Below, piece after piece: positions 28,980 to 38,900 of a DNA stretch of 64,000 bases; position 1 is the stretch's first letter; each line of letters begins with the position of its first letter. This stretch comes from Pseudoalteromonas rubra (GTDB lineage Bacteria > Pseudomonadota > Gammaproteobacteria > Enterobacterales > Alteromonadaceae): NCBI RefSeq assembly GCF_000967655.1, contig NZ_JXYA01000022.1, positions 1 to 64,000 on the forward strand. Reading direction: 5' to 3'. The notes under the pieces were generated by a model. The model worked only from the letters and a program-made list of their open reading frames with translations, was not told where the DNA came from and did not search any database. The translations under genes were made by a program, and so were the position numbers.

Positions 28980-30218
28980 ATGAGAGTATTAATCATAGGG
29001 ACAGTTCGTGCTGCCCATCGCGCGCTTGTTGAATTAGGTCATGACGTCGTTCTTTTTATCAATAAAAAGGCTGTTTTACCTGCTGACTTGGATTTCCCAT
29101 ACAAACAAGTCCATATGTTTGAAGAGTTCGCGACAGAACAAGACTATGCCGATTTAGCGACGGTACTACACGCTAATCAGCCTTTTGATGCCGTATCTTG
29201 CCTAAATGATAATTGCCAGAAACAAGCGATTACAGTAAGCCAGGCGCTAGGGCTAAGCTTTCCCATTTCTCTTGACTCTTTGGAGTTGACGATTTCAAAA
29301 GATAGAACACGTAACCAATTAACGGCTTCAGGTACTGATGACACCCGATTTGCTTTAGTAAGCAATATTGATGCAGTACATGACTTCTGTGAGCAGGCAA
29401 GCACCGCCCATATTCTAAAACCCGTAAATGGCACCGGCAGCAAAGGCATTGTAAAGCTGGAATCCGGCGATAACGCATTGTCGAAGATTTTAAGTCTGGG
29501 TCTGAAAGTTGAAGATGTATTTCCTGCGATCATCGAAGAATATCTGGAAGGTCCTGAATTTAGTGTTGAAGCTCTGTCAGAAAATGGTGAGCATCGAATT
29601 ATCGCTATCACCCATAAACTTAAAGACCCAACGACCTTCATTGAACTGGGGCACGCCATTCCTGCCGACTTATCTGGCGTCGAAGAACAGTTAATCGTTG
29701 GCTATGTCAAAGAGGTTCTGGATTCTGTCGGGGTCACAGATGGCCCGTCACATAGCGAGGTGATCTTTACTGCCAATGGCCCAAGGCTTATTGAAACACA
29801 TACGCGACCGGGCGGTGACAATATCTGGGACTTGATGAAAATTGCGACCGGCGTAGATCTGATGAATTTGTCTGTTCGCCAGATGCTTGGTGAGCGTATT
29901 CTCAACGAAATCCCACATGACTTACCTAAGCAGAGCTTTGCTGCTATTCGCTATGCAGCCCCCTCTTTTGGGCACGGCGCGAAATTAACCCGGGTCGAGG
30001 GTGTTGCCGAGGCACGGAGCAAAACCGGTGTCGTTGATGTCAATATTCTGAAGAACATCGGGGCCGAAATAGGACCTCTATTGCATAGCTTCGACCGGGC
30101 TGCTTCTGTCATTAGTAAAGGTGAGTCTTTGAGCGATGCTTTGGCAAATGCTGCAACAGGCCTGGAACAGCTAGAGTTTCATACTTGTTGGTCGCCAAAA
30201 GAGGTGGAAGCATCATGA
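28980..30218 (+). CDS. ATP-grasp ligase 2 (paralogue of ligase 1)
   Basis: 412 aa. Same architecture as the preceding ligase: N-terminal alpha/beta region, ATP-binding loop HILKPVNGTGSKGIV, EEYLEGPEFSVEALSENGEH, and the metal-binding terminus RLIETHTRPGGDNIW. It probably catalyses an ATP-dependent amide bond between carboxylate and amine substrates. Having two related but clearly diverged ligases side by side suggests two successive couplings with different building blocks. Its stop codon overlaps the start of the MFS exporter by 4 nt (ATGA), so the two are translationally coupled. Confidence 0.88.
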   Translation: MRVLIIGTVRAAHRALVELGHDVVLFINKKAVLPADLDFPYKQVHMFEEFATEQDYADLATVLHANQPFDAVSCLNDNCQKQAITVSQALGLSFPISLDSLELTISKDRTRNQLTASGTDDTRFALVSNIDAVHDFCEQASTAHILKPVNGTGSKGIVKLESGDNALSKILSLGLKVEDVFPAIIEEYLEGPEFSVEALSENGEHRIIAITHKLKDPTTFIELGHAIPADLSGVEEQLIVGYVKEVLDSVGVTDGPSHSEVIFTANGPRLIETHTRPGGDNIWDLMKIATGVDLMNLSVRQMLGERILNEIPHDLPKQSFAAIRYAAPSFGHGAKLTRVEGVAEARSKTGVVDVNILKNIGAEIGPLLHSFDRAASVISKGESLSDALANAATGLEQLEFHTCWSPKEVEAS

Positions 30219-31423
30219 AACAGCTGTTTGCCACCAGTGAATTAAGCATCAACATAGCTCGTGGTATCTTTACCTTAGCCATAGGTAAACTGCTTTATGA
30301 TATGACGGGCCAGTTGTGGGCGTTTGCTGGCGTGTTTGTTCTCGAGTTTTTGCTTTCGCTACTGTTACAAGGAGTCGCTGGCAGCATAACCGATCAGTTG
30401 GGCTCAAAGCGTGTACTCTTGATCAGTATGGGGCTGATGTCTGCTGCCCTTTTGGCACTGTCGATTACCGAGTACTTTCTCCCTTTAAACTTAACCATAC
30501 TCTTTTGCGTCTCGGCGGCACTGACTGCTTCAAAGCCGTTCATCCGTAATGGTGTATTCACGCTAGTGCCAAAAGTGGTTGCTGGCGCAGACATTGAGAA
30601 GCTCAATGGCATACTTGCCGCGGCTGTACAGTCAGGGCAGATCATCGGTCTGGCTATTGGCGGCCTGCTACTCGAGTTTTCACTGGAATACCTCATTTTA
30701 CCTACCGTTACCTGTTGCTTTCTAATCGCATCGTGCGCGTTGACTATGATGTTTTCAATCAGCACAGTGAAGGAATCAACACACCAGGAAGCCAGTGTTT
30801 CAACAACGGGTTGGCTTGCAACTTTCAAGCTGCTGCAAGAGGCTCCTCAGGTCTTAGTTGTGCTGATTTTTACAACGTTTGATTTTATTATCGTCGCGCT
30901 TTTCAACCTGCTGCTGGCACCGGTCGTTAACTACAATTATGACGGCGCCGCACGTTGGTTGCTATTCCTTGATTTAGCATTTGCTATCGGTGCTATCTGC
31001 GCTGGAGCAATCGTCGCAAAAGCAAACTTAAACAGTGATAACCGACTTATCTACACCGCGTTATCTTGTCTGTGCGCAACCATTGTTTTCATCAGCTACT
31101 GGCTGGCATTGCCAAGCTATATCACCTTATTCGCTATTTTTTCTGTGGGCTTTATGACCACAGTTTCCGCTGTGTCCTGGAGCTCTACGCTACAAAAGCT
31201 ATCTCCGCCAGACATTCGAGGAAAGCTCTCTTCACTTAGGTTGATGTTTAACTCAACCCTTGCCGTTGTGGCAGTGATTCTGGTTTCAGCATTCTACGAT
31301 AGCGGATTTAGTCATGCGGCAGCTCTGTCTGTAGTAACAACACTTTTGCTGTTTTTAGCTTGTGTTTACTGCACCTGGCAGGCCCGAGAGACAACAATCA
31401 AAAACAATAGCTCAAATTCATAA
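30215..31423 (+). CDS. MFS transporter, probable exporter of the cluster product
   Basis: 402 aa from ATG 30215, preceded by GAGGTGG; the frame is open from 30185. About 12 hydrophobic segments with the MFS loop 2-3 pattern GSITDQLGSKRVLL near residue 60. It resembles the enterobactin-exporter-like MFS group (EntS/MFS_3), which carries peptide-like metabolites. Located between ligase genes and overlapping ligase 2 by 4 nt, it most likely exports the product or gives self-resistance. The substrate cannot be named from sequence. Confidence 0.88.
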   Translation: MKQLFATSELSINIARGIFTLAIGKLLYDMTGQLWAFAGVFVLEFLLSLLLQGVAGSITDQLGSKRVLLISMGLMSAALLALSITEYFLPLNLTILFCVSAALTASKPFIRNGVFTLVPKVVAGADIEKLNGILAAAVQSGQIIGLAIGGLLLEFSLEYLILPTVTCCFLIASCALTMMFSISTVKESTHQEASVSTTGWLATFKLLQEAPQVLVVLIFTTFDFIIVALFNLLLAPVVNYNYDGAARWLLFLDLAFAIGAICAGAIVAKANLNSDNRLIYTALSCLCATIVFISYWLALPSYITLFAIFSVGFMTTVSAVSWSSTLQKLSPPDIRGKLSSLRLMFNSTLAVVAVILVSAFYDSGFSHAAALSVVTTLLLFLACVYCTWQARETTIKNNSSNS

Positions 31424-31475
31424 TTCGCAATATCAAAACATTATATTAACTCTCTACTTTAGACAGGTAAAAAAA

Positions 31476-32699
31476 TTGAAAAACGTAGTTATTACATCAA
31501 CATATACAAAGTTATCGCATTACAATCATGAGCAACTTGCGCAAATGCAAGGTGTTAACTTCTTTGTTATTGTGCGAGAGTCAGAACGACTTGCGGTAGA
31601 ACGCGACTTCGGGGCGACGTTTCCCAATGTATTCGGTATCCAGGGCACTTCTGAGGAAGAGTTTTTCCAGCAATCCAAGTCTTATATCTCTGAGCTCATG
31701 ACTCAAAAAGAAGGCGAGTCCTTTTATATTGTGACTATGGCTGAAGATCTTTTATTAGTGGCGGCAAAGTTACGCGAGGCATTCAACTTAACAGGGATGA
31801 ACTTCGAGCAAACGTATCGCTTTCGCAATAAAGGCGAGATGAAGAAAATCCTGCAAAAAGCGAACATCCGCGTTCCTTACTTCGGAAAGTTAGACCTATC
31901 AAAATCAGAACACAAGGCTTACTTTGAGGAGATTGTTGCAGAAGTCGGCTTACCTTTCATTATTAAGCCAACCATGATGGCTTGCTCTAATGGCGTATCG
32001 AAAATAGAAAGCTTTGACGCCTTTGTTGAGTATCTGGATGACGCTCAACCCAATATAGAATATGGCTACGAAGAGTTCATTTCCGGCAAACTTTATCATT
32101 GCGATAGCATCGTCAGTAACGGTGAAGTTATTTTTTCTTCTGCGTGCGAATACACCAATGAAAATATGCATTTTCAGAAAGGGAAATCGGTTATCAGCAT
32201 GCCTCTGCCAGACGATTTGGCTATCTCCCAGGAAATTCTCGCATTCAATAAAGCCGTGCTTAACGAATTAGGCATGGAGCAGGGAGCTAATCATTTAGAA
32301 GTATTCAAAAAAGGTGACGAACTTGTTTTTCTTGAAGTCGCTTGCCGAGCGCCAGGGGCGGTGGTTGTTCCTATGTACGAGCGTCAGTTCGGGTTTAATT
32401 TTCTAAATACCAACCTTGAGATGGAGCTTGGCCTAGTGCCTGAACTCTCAAAATCTGCAAAAGTGTATTGTTTCTCTGGGATTTTCCCTGTACAGCCCGG
32501 AACAGCCATTGAGCTTGTAGAACCACAGTTGCAGTCAGGTTTCGACATGAACTGGAATATCAAGCAAGGGCAGAAATTTGACTCAGCGGACAGTTTAAGA
32601 GATATCGCAGGCTCAATTCAGGCGACGAATCAATGCTTCGATACGCTGCGTGAAGACTTTCGCAAACTCATCGATTTTCATGCCGTTAACTGCGCCTAA
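31476..32699 (+). CDS. ATP-grasp ligase 3 (divergent)
   Basis: 407 aa from TTG 31476, chosen because CAGG lies just before it and the sequence KNVVITSTYTKL is a natural beta-strand start. The longer frame from 31362 would run into the MFS gene. It has an ATP-grasp core with PFIIKPTMMACSNGVSKI (ATP-binding Lys), YGYEEFISGKLYHCDSIV and the metal-binding segment LVFLEVACRAPGAVVVP. It lacks the TRxGGDNIW ending of ligases 1 and 2 and so belongs to a different subfamily, closer to carboxylate-amine ligases of the biotin-carboxylase-like branch. It probably makes a third, chemically different bond or activates another carboxylate. Confidence 0.82.
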   Translation: MKNVVITSTYTKLSHYNHEQLAQMQGVNFFVIVRESERLAVERDFGATFPNVFGIQGTSEEEFFQQSKSYISELMTQKEGESFYIVTMAEDLLLVAAKLREAFNLTGMNFEQTYRFRNKGEMKKILQKANIRVPYFGKLDLSKSEHKAYFEEIVAEVGLPFIIKPTMMACSNGVSKIESFDAFVEYLDDAQPNIEYGYEEFISGKLYHCDSIVSNGEVIFSSACEYTNENMHFQKGKSVISMPLPDDLAISQEILAFNKAVLNELGMEQGANHLEVFKKGDELVFLEVACRAPGAVVVPMYERQFGFNFLNTNLEMELGLVPELSKSAKVYCFSGIFPVQPGTAIELVEPQLQSGFDMNWNIKQGQKFDSADSLRDIAGSIQATNQCFDTLREDFRKLIDFHAVNCA

Positions 32700-32727
32700 C
32701 GACGCACATTAAAGAGATGCTTTCACT

Positions 32728-33516
32728 GTGACTGTAAAAAATAAACCGCGTGAGATATTCAATTACGCGAAATATCTTAAACCAGAAAATAACCCTTTTT
32801 GCCAAATTCAACACGCTTTGGAAAAAGCGACTGACCTGATAGCTAAAGAAGGGTACGCCAATATAGCGAGCGATACTATCAGTGAAGCTTTTGATATATC
32901 AGAAGCAGAATTAGCTAGCCTGGCCAAGTATTGGAATGATTTACCTATGGATGACTACCTTCATGACCAGGGGCGTTATAGAAGGAGAAAGATTGGCCAT
33001 GTTCATATTGATCTAGAGAACAATCGATTTTCAGTATCCGATAATCAAATGTTCTACCAATCAAAGTCGATTAATTCCGCGAACGGGGGGATAAAGCGTT
33101 TTTTCGATACGGTACCAAGTGCTTTTTATCATGAACCGGCATTTCAGAAGTTATTGCTGGGTAATTTGAGAGTAATAAGTGATGTTGGCCTGAAACGCGT
33201 TAATGTTTCATTTCACTTATTCCGGGTGCTTTCCAGGCCTGATGAAGTCGGTCAGGCTACACCAGAAGGCATTCATCGGGATGGCCATTTATACGTGGGC
33301 CAGCACTTGATCCACCGAGAGAATGTGTCTGGTGGCATATCGGGGATCTACACACCTGAAAAGAAATCGTTATTTAAGACCACTTTAATGGCACCGTTAG
33401 ACAGCATTGTGGTGAACGACGAAAAAGTAATGCACGACGTATCAGAAGTGTACTGTGCAGACGACCGCTATACCGGGTATAGAGACATGTTAGTCATTGA
33501 TTATAACCACGCCTAA
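32728..33516 (+). CDS. 2OG-Fe dioxygenase of the L-isoleucine dioxygenase type
   Basis: 262 aa. It matches the 2OG-Fe dioxygenase family that includes Bacillus L-isoleucine 4-hydroxylase (IDO), which hydroxylates free aliphatic or sulfur amino acids. The facial triad is His183-x-Asp185 (EGIHRDGH) and His236 (KVMHDVS), with Arg252 placed to bind 2-oxoglutarate (GYRDMLVIDY). The GTG start at 32728 follows ligase 3 by 28 nt. In this cluster it most likely prepares a hydroxylated amino acid for ligation. It is unrelated in detail to the prolyl-4-hydroxylase-like oxygenase at 26749. Confidence 0.85.
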   Translation: MTVKNKPREIFNYAKYLKPENNPFCQIQHALEKATDLIAKEGYANIASDTISEAFDISEAELASLAKYWNDLPMDDYLHDQGRYRRRKIGHVHIDLENNRFSVSDNQMFYQSKSINSANGGIKRFFDTVPSAFYHEPAFQKLLLGNLRVISDVGLKRVNVSFHLFRVLSRPDEVGQATPEGIHRDGHLYVGQHLIHRENVSGGISGIYTPEKKSLFKTTLMAPLDSIVVNDEKVMHDVSEVYCADDRYTGYRDMLVIDYNHA

Positions 33517-33537
33517 CAAAACATAAGGATAACAAAA

Positions 33538-34521
33538 ATGGCAAAGGTATTTATTACGGACCGCATTAAAGCGCTCACCGTTGAGACTGAAATTCTGGGC
33601 AACCAAGTGACCTTAGAAAAAGATTTGAATGCTGAGGTATTACTGGTTTGGCATCAGATCGTTGATAAAGCATATATCGATCAATTCAAGAATCTCAAAG
33701 CGATTATTCGCTATGGTGTGGGCTTTGATAAAGTTGATATCGATTATGCTGCCTCAAAAGGCATCACCGTCAGTAATAGTCCAGATTACTGCACGGAAGA
33801 AGTGAGTAATACAGCAGTAGGCATGATCTTAAATGGCACTCGTCGAATTTCACAATATAACTACGAGGCAAAAGACTATCCACAAGGTTGGCAAGAGAAT
33901 GTCATCAAAACCATCGAACGTGACTCGAATTTAACGGTCGGTATTGTCGGTGCCGGGCGCATCGGCAGTAACGTATTGCTCAAAGCAAAAGCGCTCGGAT
34001 TCAAAACCAGCTTCTACGACCCATATGCAACGGCAGGTTACGAAAAAGTACTTAATGCAACGCGTTGTGACTCTCTGCAGCAGCTGCTGGCAAGTTGTGA
34101 TGTTATCTCTGTACATGTCCCTTTGACAGACGAAACCCGGGGCATGATCAACAAGACGTTTATTGAATCAATGAAAGACGCAAGCGTCCTTGTTAATACC
34201 GCAAGAGGCGCTGTATTAGAAAGCTATGACGCCATTGAATACGGCCTTGAGAATAATAAGTTAGCTAATGTTTTCCTTGATGTTCTTCCTGAAGAGCCGC
34301 CGACAGCACACCCCTTGATCGAGAAATGGAAAGCGAACGAAATTGGCGTCTCAGAACGACTATTTATTAACCCTCATTCGTCTTACTACTCTCAGGCTGC
34401 TGGCATTGAAATGCGAACAAAAGCAGCGTTGAACGCGTTGGGGGTTATTGGTGGTGGAAAGGCACAGCACGTCGTTAACCAAGAGTTAATTGATGGCTAT
34501 TTTCCACGATACGGCACGTAG
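33538..34521 (+). CDS. D-2-hydroxyacid dehydrogenase (CtBP/PGDH-like)
   Basis: 327 aa. NAD-dependent reduction of a 2-oxo acid, or the reverse. The Rossmann motif is GIVGAGRIGSN near 135-145. The catalytic residues are Arg223 (NTARGAV), Glu252 (VLPEEPP) and His280 (NPHSSYYS). The family's RYGVGFDKVD block is intact. Compared with phosphoglycerate dehydrogenase there is no C-terminal ACT domain. It is tightly linked (21 nt) to the IDO-like dioxygenase, suggesting that a 2-oxo or 2-hydroxy acid is made or recycled as a building block. An oxygenase-generated product could be the substrate. Confidence 0.92.
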   Translation: MAKVFITDRIKALTVETEILGNQVTLEKDLNAEVLLVWHQIVDKAYIDQFKNLKAIIRYGVGFDKVDIDYAASKGITVSNSPDYCTEEVSNTAVGMILNGTRRISQYNYEAKDYPQGWQENVIKTIERDSNLTVGIVGAGRIGSNVLLKAKALGFKTSFYDPYATAGYEKVLNATRCDSLQQLLASCDVISVHVPLTDETRGMINKTFIESMKDASVLVNTARGAVLESYDAIEYGLENNKLANVFLDVLPEEPPTAHPLIEKWKANEIGVSERLFINPHSSYYSQAAGIEMRTKAALNALGVIGGGKAQHVVNQELIDGYFPRYGT

Positions 34522-34566
34522 TTTGACGTGCCCTTCACTACTTTTATAAAAATTTTGGAGCACACT

Positions 34567-35226
34567 ATGAACTATCATCACAGAAACATAAACGGACAGC
34601 AGCTGGATTTACCACTGGGAAAAGTGGTTTGTGTTGGCCGTAATTACGTAGAGCACGCCAGGGAGCTTAATAACCCGGTACCCAGTGAGCCTATTCTTTT
34701 CATTAAGCCAGCCACAACGTTAGTACCTTTCTCGACCCCCATAGATGCGCAAGGCGCGCCTTATCCGCTTCACTATGAGTTAGAGATTGCGATCCTGATC
34801 AAGGACACGCTCAAGAACGCTACCGCAGAGGAGGCTAAGGCCGCCGTCGGCGGTGTCGGTCTGGCACTCGATCTGACCTATCGTTGTGTACAAAGCAAGC
34901 TCAAGGAAAAGGGGCACCCCTGGGAAAAAGCGAAAGCATTTGATGACAGCTGTCCAACCAGTGAATTTGTCATCAACCCAAATATCGATCTGGATAGCCT
35001 TGCTTTAAAACTGGAAATTAATGGCGAGGTGAGGCAGTCAGCGAGCGCGTCGGAAATGATCGTCGATATCGTTTCTTTGCTGCAATATGCCAGCACGCAT
35101 TTCTCTTTGGTCCCTGGCGATATTTTGCTAACCGGAACCCCTGCAGGAGTCGGCGTATTGAAATCTGGAGATGCGCTGGTTGCATCACTAGATGACGTCA
35201 TCTCCACGAGTACCCAGGTTGTATAA
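34567..35226 (+). CDS. Fumarylacetoacetate hydrolase family protein (YcgM-like)
   Basis: 219 aa from ATG 34567, which has GGAG 6 nt upstream; the frame begins at 34528. The length equals that of E. coli YcgM. FAH-fold metal ligands are Glu71 and Glu73 (HYELEIAIL) and Asp102 (LDLTYR). The N-terminus CVGRNYVEHARELNNP and the C-terminus LLTGTPAGVG are signatures. Family members hydrolyse acylpyruvates, decarboxylate oxaloacetate or hydrate/isomerise related diketo acids. In the cluster it probably acts on the same 2-oxo acid stream as the adjacent dehydrogenase. Confidence 0.9.
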   Translation: MNYHHRNINGQQLDLPLGKVVCVGRNYVEHARELNNPVPSEPILFIKPATTLVPFSTPIDAQGAPYPLHYELEIAILIKDTLKNATAEEAKAAVGGVGLALDLTYRCVQSKLKEKGHPWEKAKAFDDSCPTSEFVINPNIDLDSLALKLEINGEVRQSASASEMIVDIVSLLQYASTHFSLVPGDILLTGTPAGVGVLKSGDALVASLDDVISTSTQVV

Positions 35227-35246
35227 GGAATTGGGAGCTGAATGAT

Positions 35247-35870
35247 ATGAAACCGCTATTATTTGCCAGATTATTGGTGGTCAGCTCTTTATTGCTGTTG
35301 CAAGGCGCATTTCAAGCGGCTGCGGCTACCGAGTTAAAAGCGTCTCCACTTCTGCTCATTGGTGAACTCGAATATGAACGCTATCAACTTGTCGTGTCGA
35401 ATGTTGAAGGCGTATTGAGTCGACTTCATATTCGTGGGGGACAAGACGTGGATAAGCAGCAATTGCTCGCCAATGTCACCAGCTTGGAATATGGCGTCAA
35501 AGAGCAGCAATTTTTCAACGGGGAAAGCGCGTTGAGGGTGGCTGAAATCTACCTGCAAGAAGGCGACAAAGTGGAAAAATTTCAGCCAATCATGCGTCTG
35601 GCTGATACTGAACATTTACATGTTGTTGCTCCTGCTTTTTATCCGCAAGCAAGCAATGTCAGCATTGGTCAAAGTGCAAAAGTGGTATTCGACCCCGATA
35701 ATGCGGCGCTGACCATAGATGGTCAGGTCTCGGGCATACATCACTTGGCAAAAGACAGCTCGCACGCAAAAGTGGAGATCCGCTTAGACTTAGGGTCTTG
35801 TGAATCTCAGGTCAGTTGCCGCCGCTACCTTAAGCCAAGAATGTTGAGCAAAGTCATCATACAAGGTTAA
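35247..35870 (+). CDS. Short periplasmic adaptor (HlyD/MFP-like) for the RND pump
   Basis: 207 aa with an N-terminal signal sequence (LLVVSSLLLLQGAFQAAA). It has a lipoyl-like half (VEGVLSRLHIRGGQDVDKQQLLANV) and a beta-barrel-like half (VGIQ-type NVSIGQSAKVVFD, VSGIHHLA), but the long alpha-helical hairpin normal in 350-400 aa adaptors is missing. It may therefore not reach a TolC-like channel in the usual way. It is followed by the RND pump after a terminator-like hairpin. The family assignment rests on fold pattern and context. Confidence 0.72.
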   Translation: MKPLLFARLLVVSSLLLLQGAFQAAAATELKASPLLLIGELEYERYQLVVSNVEGVLSRLHIRGGQDVDKQQLLANVTSLEYGVKEQQFFNGESALRVAEIYLQEGDKVEKFQPIMRLADTEHLHVVAPAFYPQASNVSIGQSAKVVFDPDNAALTIDGQVSGIHHLAKDSSHAKVEIRLDLGSCESQVSCRRYLKPRMLSKVIIQG

Positions 35871-35881
35871 CCCTTTATTTT

Positions 35882-35915
35882 CTTAGCCCTGAATACAGGG
35901 CTAAGAGGTCTTTTT
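35882..35915 (+). terminator. Terminator-like hairpin inside the operon, before the RND gene
   Basis: CTTAGCCCTG-aata-CAGGGCTAAG (10-bp stem) followed after 5 nt by T5. It probably lowers transcription into the RND pump relative to the upstream enzymes. Confidence 0.7.
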
Positions 35916-35938
35916 ATGTTACACACGCAGCGCAAGTT

Positions 35939-38900
35939 ATGAGAAATAATAATAACCATTCCAAGCTATACATTTGCTTGACCGTTGCATTGGTCATCAT
36001 AGGATCGATGTTAATTTTCAAACTGCCGGTATCACTCTATCCGTCGGTAAACAAACCAAGTATTCAGCTGACGTTCTATTATCACCAAGAGGTTCAGAGC
36101 TTCTATCGCAATTGGGGGGTAAAAATAGAAGACTCGCTCAAGGCGATTGAAGGCGTCGATGAAGTTGAGGGTAAGTATCAACAAGGCAGTACAAAATTCA
36201 TTGTTTCTTTTGACTGGAATATTTCTCCTGAACAAGCGAAGCGAGATGTTGCAGCCATAGGGGCTTCATACCAGGCACAATTGCCGAAAAACTTACCACC
36301 GTTAAAACTGGGCTTTTATGACCCGGGCTCCGAGAACTATGTGGCTATCAAGTCAGACATTTACGGCGCAGGTGAACTCAGCGAGCTACTGGCCAGAACA
36401 CTGGAGCCACAGTTAAAAGAGATTGAAAGCGTCAGTCGCACGTTAATTTCGCAAAAGTATGAGAAAGTTGTCAGCGTCAAGTTGGACCCCTACGCGATGT
36501 TAGAGCATAACGTGGACCTCGATGACATTATGAATACGCTGCATCGAAATGAATTTGATAAGCGCATTGGGACACTTGAAACACGACACGAAGGTGATAT
36601 GAGCATTCACTTTCGCTCGGGTGTGACTAATCTGGAGCGACTGCGCAACCTTCGCGTTCACGCCAAACCCGGTGTGACGCTCCGCCTTGCTGACTTGGCT
36701 GATGTCAGCATCAATCAAAAGGAGAATGCGCGTTTTTTCCAGTACAATGAAGACGACGTTGTGGTCATTGCTATTTGGCCAGACCCCGATGCCAATCAAT
36801 ACAAAGTTGCGACTGAGTTTCAGCGACTTGTTGCCAAGGAAACACACTCCTTAGGACACGTCTTCGTCCTGAATGATCCGAAAAAATTTATTGATGACGC
36901 CATTGTCAATATACTCATCGCGCTTTTGGTCGGCATGTTGTCGGCGGCCATCGTTGTCTTGATGGTTTATCGTAAATTCTCGACGGTAATGCTAATCAGC
37001 ATCAGCATGCCTATCGCCTTAGCGACATCCATTATATCTATGTCCGTTGCCGGGGTTGGCATTAATATTTTGTCGCTCGGGGCAATGAGCATCAGTATTG
37101 GCATGGTCGTTGATGGCGCGGTTGTTGTATTGGATAGCATCCAGGTTAAATGCCAAAATCGAACTGTGACCCATCGTCTCGTCTTTGGTGCAGTGCGCGA
37201 TGTCAGAAGCTCCCTGATAACATCTACATTGACCAGTGTCTTTGTGTTTTTTCCACTGGCGTTTACGTCGCCGATGACGGCGGCAATCCTCAATGACTTG
37301 GCGCTGGTGATAGTTGCGGTGTTAATTTCGTCCTTCTTTATCAGTGCTTACTTTTTACCCTCCTTGTACTTACTGGTGTTCGGTGGCAAGGTCATTCATG
37401 CCAAATCAGCGGCGCAACCCAAAAACATCGAAAAGGCGTCTGGATTTGACAGCCTGGTGCGCTGGCTGTTTTCTAATAACTGGAAACGCGTCTCTATTAT
37501 TGCTGCTGTTGCGCTATATGTAGGCTTTGTACTGGTAGAATTACCCCCAAAGCTCAAAGCTGAGATCATTGCTCAGCCCAAAGCTGAAATTATCGACGTT
37601 GGCGTCTCTTTCGCTAAGCAAGGCCTTGGCAGTGACGAAAAGGTAAAAATTCTTGCCCCAATCAGGCAGAAAATTCAGGATGACTTTAAGGACTCAGTCA
37701 AATACGTATACAGTGATATTCGGGCCAACAGCGCGTATTTGTCTGTTCATTTAAAGTCATACAAGGATTTTGACCAAGTCTTTTCCGCTCTGCCAAAGTC
37801 ACTGGCTGATGTAAAAGAAGAAACCAGCTACTCACCCTGGATTACCTCAGCATTAAAAATTAAAGATCATCCAAGCTTCAGTATTCTTTTCACTCACGAA
37901 AATGAAGAGGTAAACCGCCAATTACTCGCGTCTGCTTACCAGTTTATAAAAACAGATGAACGAGTGTATAAAAGTAAGGCCGCGCCAAAGGCTTCCAAAA
38001 TCTCGAATCAAGAGCTTATCGTCAGAGAAGATTTTTTGAATCAGTTGTTGGTTGAACATGATTACAGCCAGAGCGTTGATAGCTTGACCAGATTTGTCAA
38101 TTACACCGCCTCGCCTCAGGAAGTTTTTCAGGTCAAAACCGATGAGGGTTATTTTCCGCTGGAGCTCAAGATCTCCAACCATAAATACAGCACCCAAGAC
38201 ATTGAGCAAACGCCTCTGCATTTTGCCGGGCATAACCTGTTCTTACAAGATCTCATCAAGTTTGAGGAAGTAGCGAGCTGGCGAGAGTTTTATTCTCGAA
38301 ACTCGAAACCTTTGTTTAGGTTGCAGGTTTGGATGGCAGTCAATGACCAACAAATAAATGCCGATTTAATGGCTGATTTAAAAGCACATTTACTAAAGGC
38401 GTATTCTGAAGAGAGCCTGCCTATCGTCGTTAAAGACATGCAGCAAGAAGTGCGTCAGGGTGTGGCATCGATTAAAAACGCCCTGTTCCTGTCGGTTGCC
38501 ATTGTGTTCTTAGTTGCCCTGTACCAATTCAGAACGCTCACTAATGCCTTGATTATCTGCAGCGTTATCGTGCTGGGGTTAAGTGGTGCCTTTCATGCCT
38601 TATACATTTTCAACAGCACACTTTCTTTGAATTCAATGTTGGGGATGTTGATTTTGGTGGGGTTGACCGTGAACAATTCAATACTGCTGTTAGACTTCTT
38701 TTTACGGGAAAAACTGGCAGGTAAAACGGTAATGGATGCACTATGTGAGGCCCTGAAACGCCGTATGCGCTCGCTTATTGTCACCAACCTTACGACCGTT
38801 GTTGCAATGGTACCGTTAGCAATTGGCTTTGGAGCAGGACAAGATATCTTAAAGCCTTTGGGCATTAGTGTCGTCCTGGGCTTAGCCATTGCGACATTGC

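Noticed and set aside
26541-32699. Graspetide (microviridin-type) cluster with the small peptide as precursor
   Set aside because: The ATP-grasps look like free amino acid ligases, not RimK-like macrocyclases, and the peptide has a Sec signal peptide and no repeated Thr/Lys-Asp/Glu core. Kept only as a less likely alternative.
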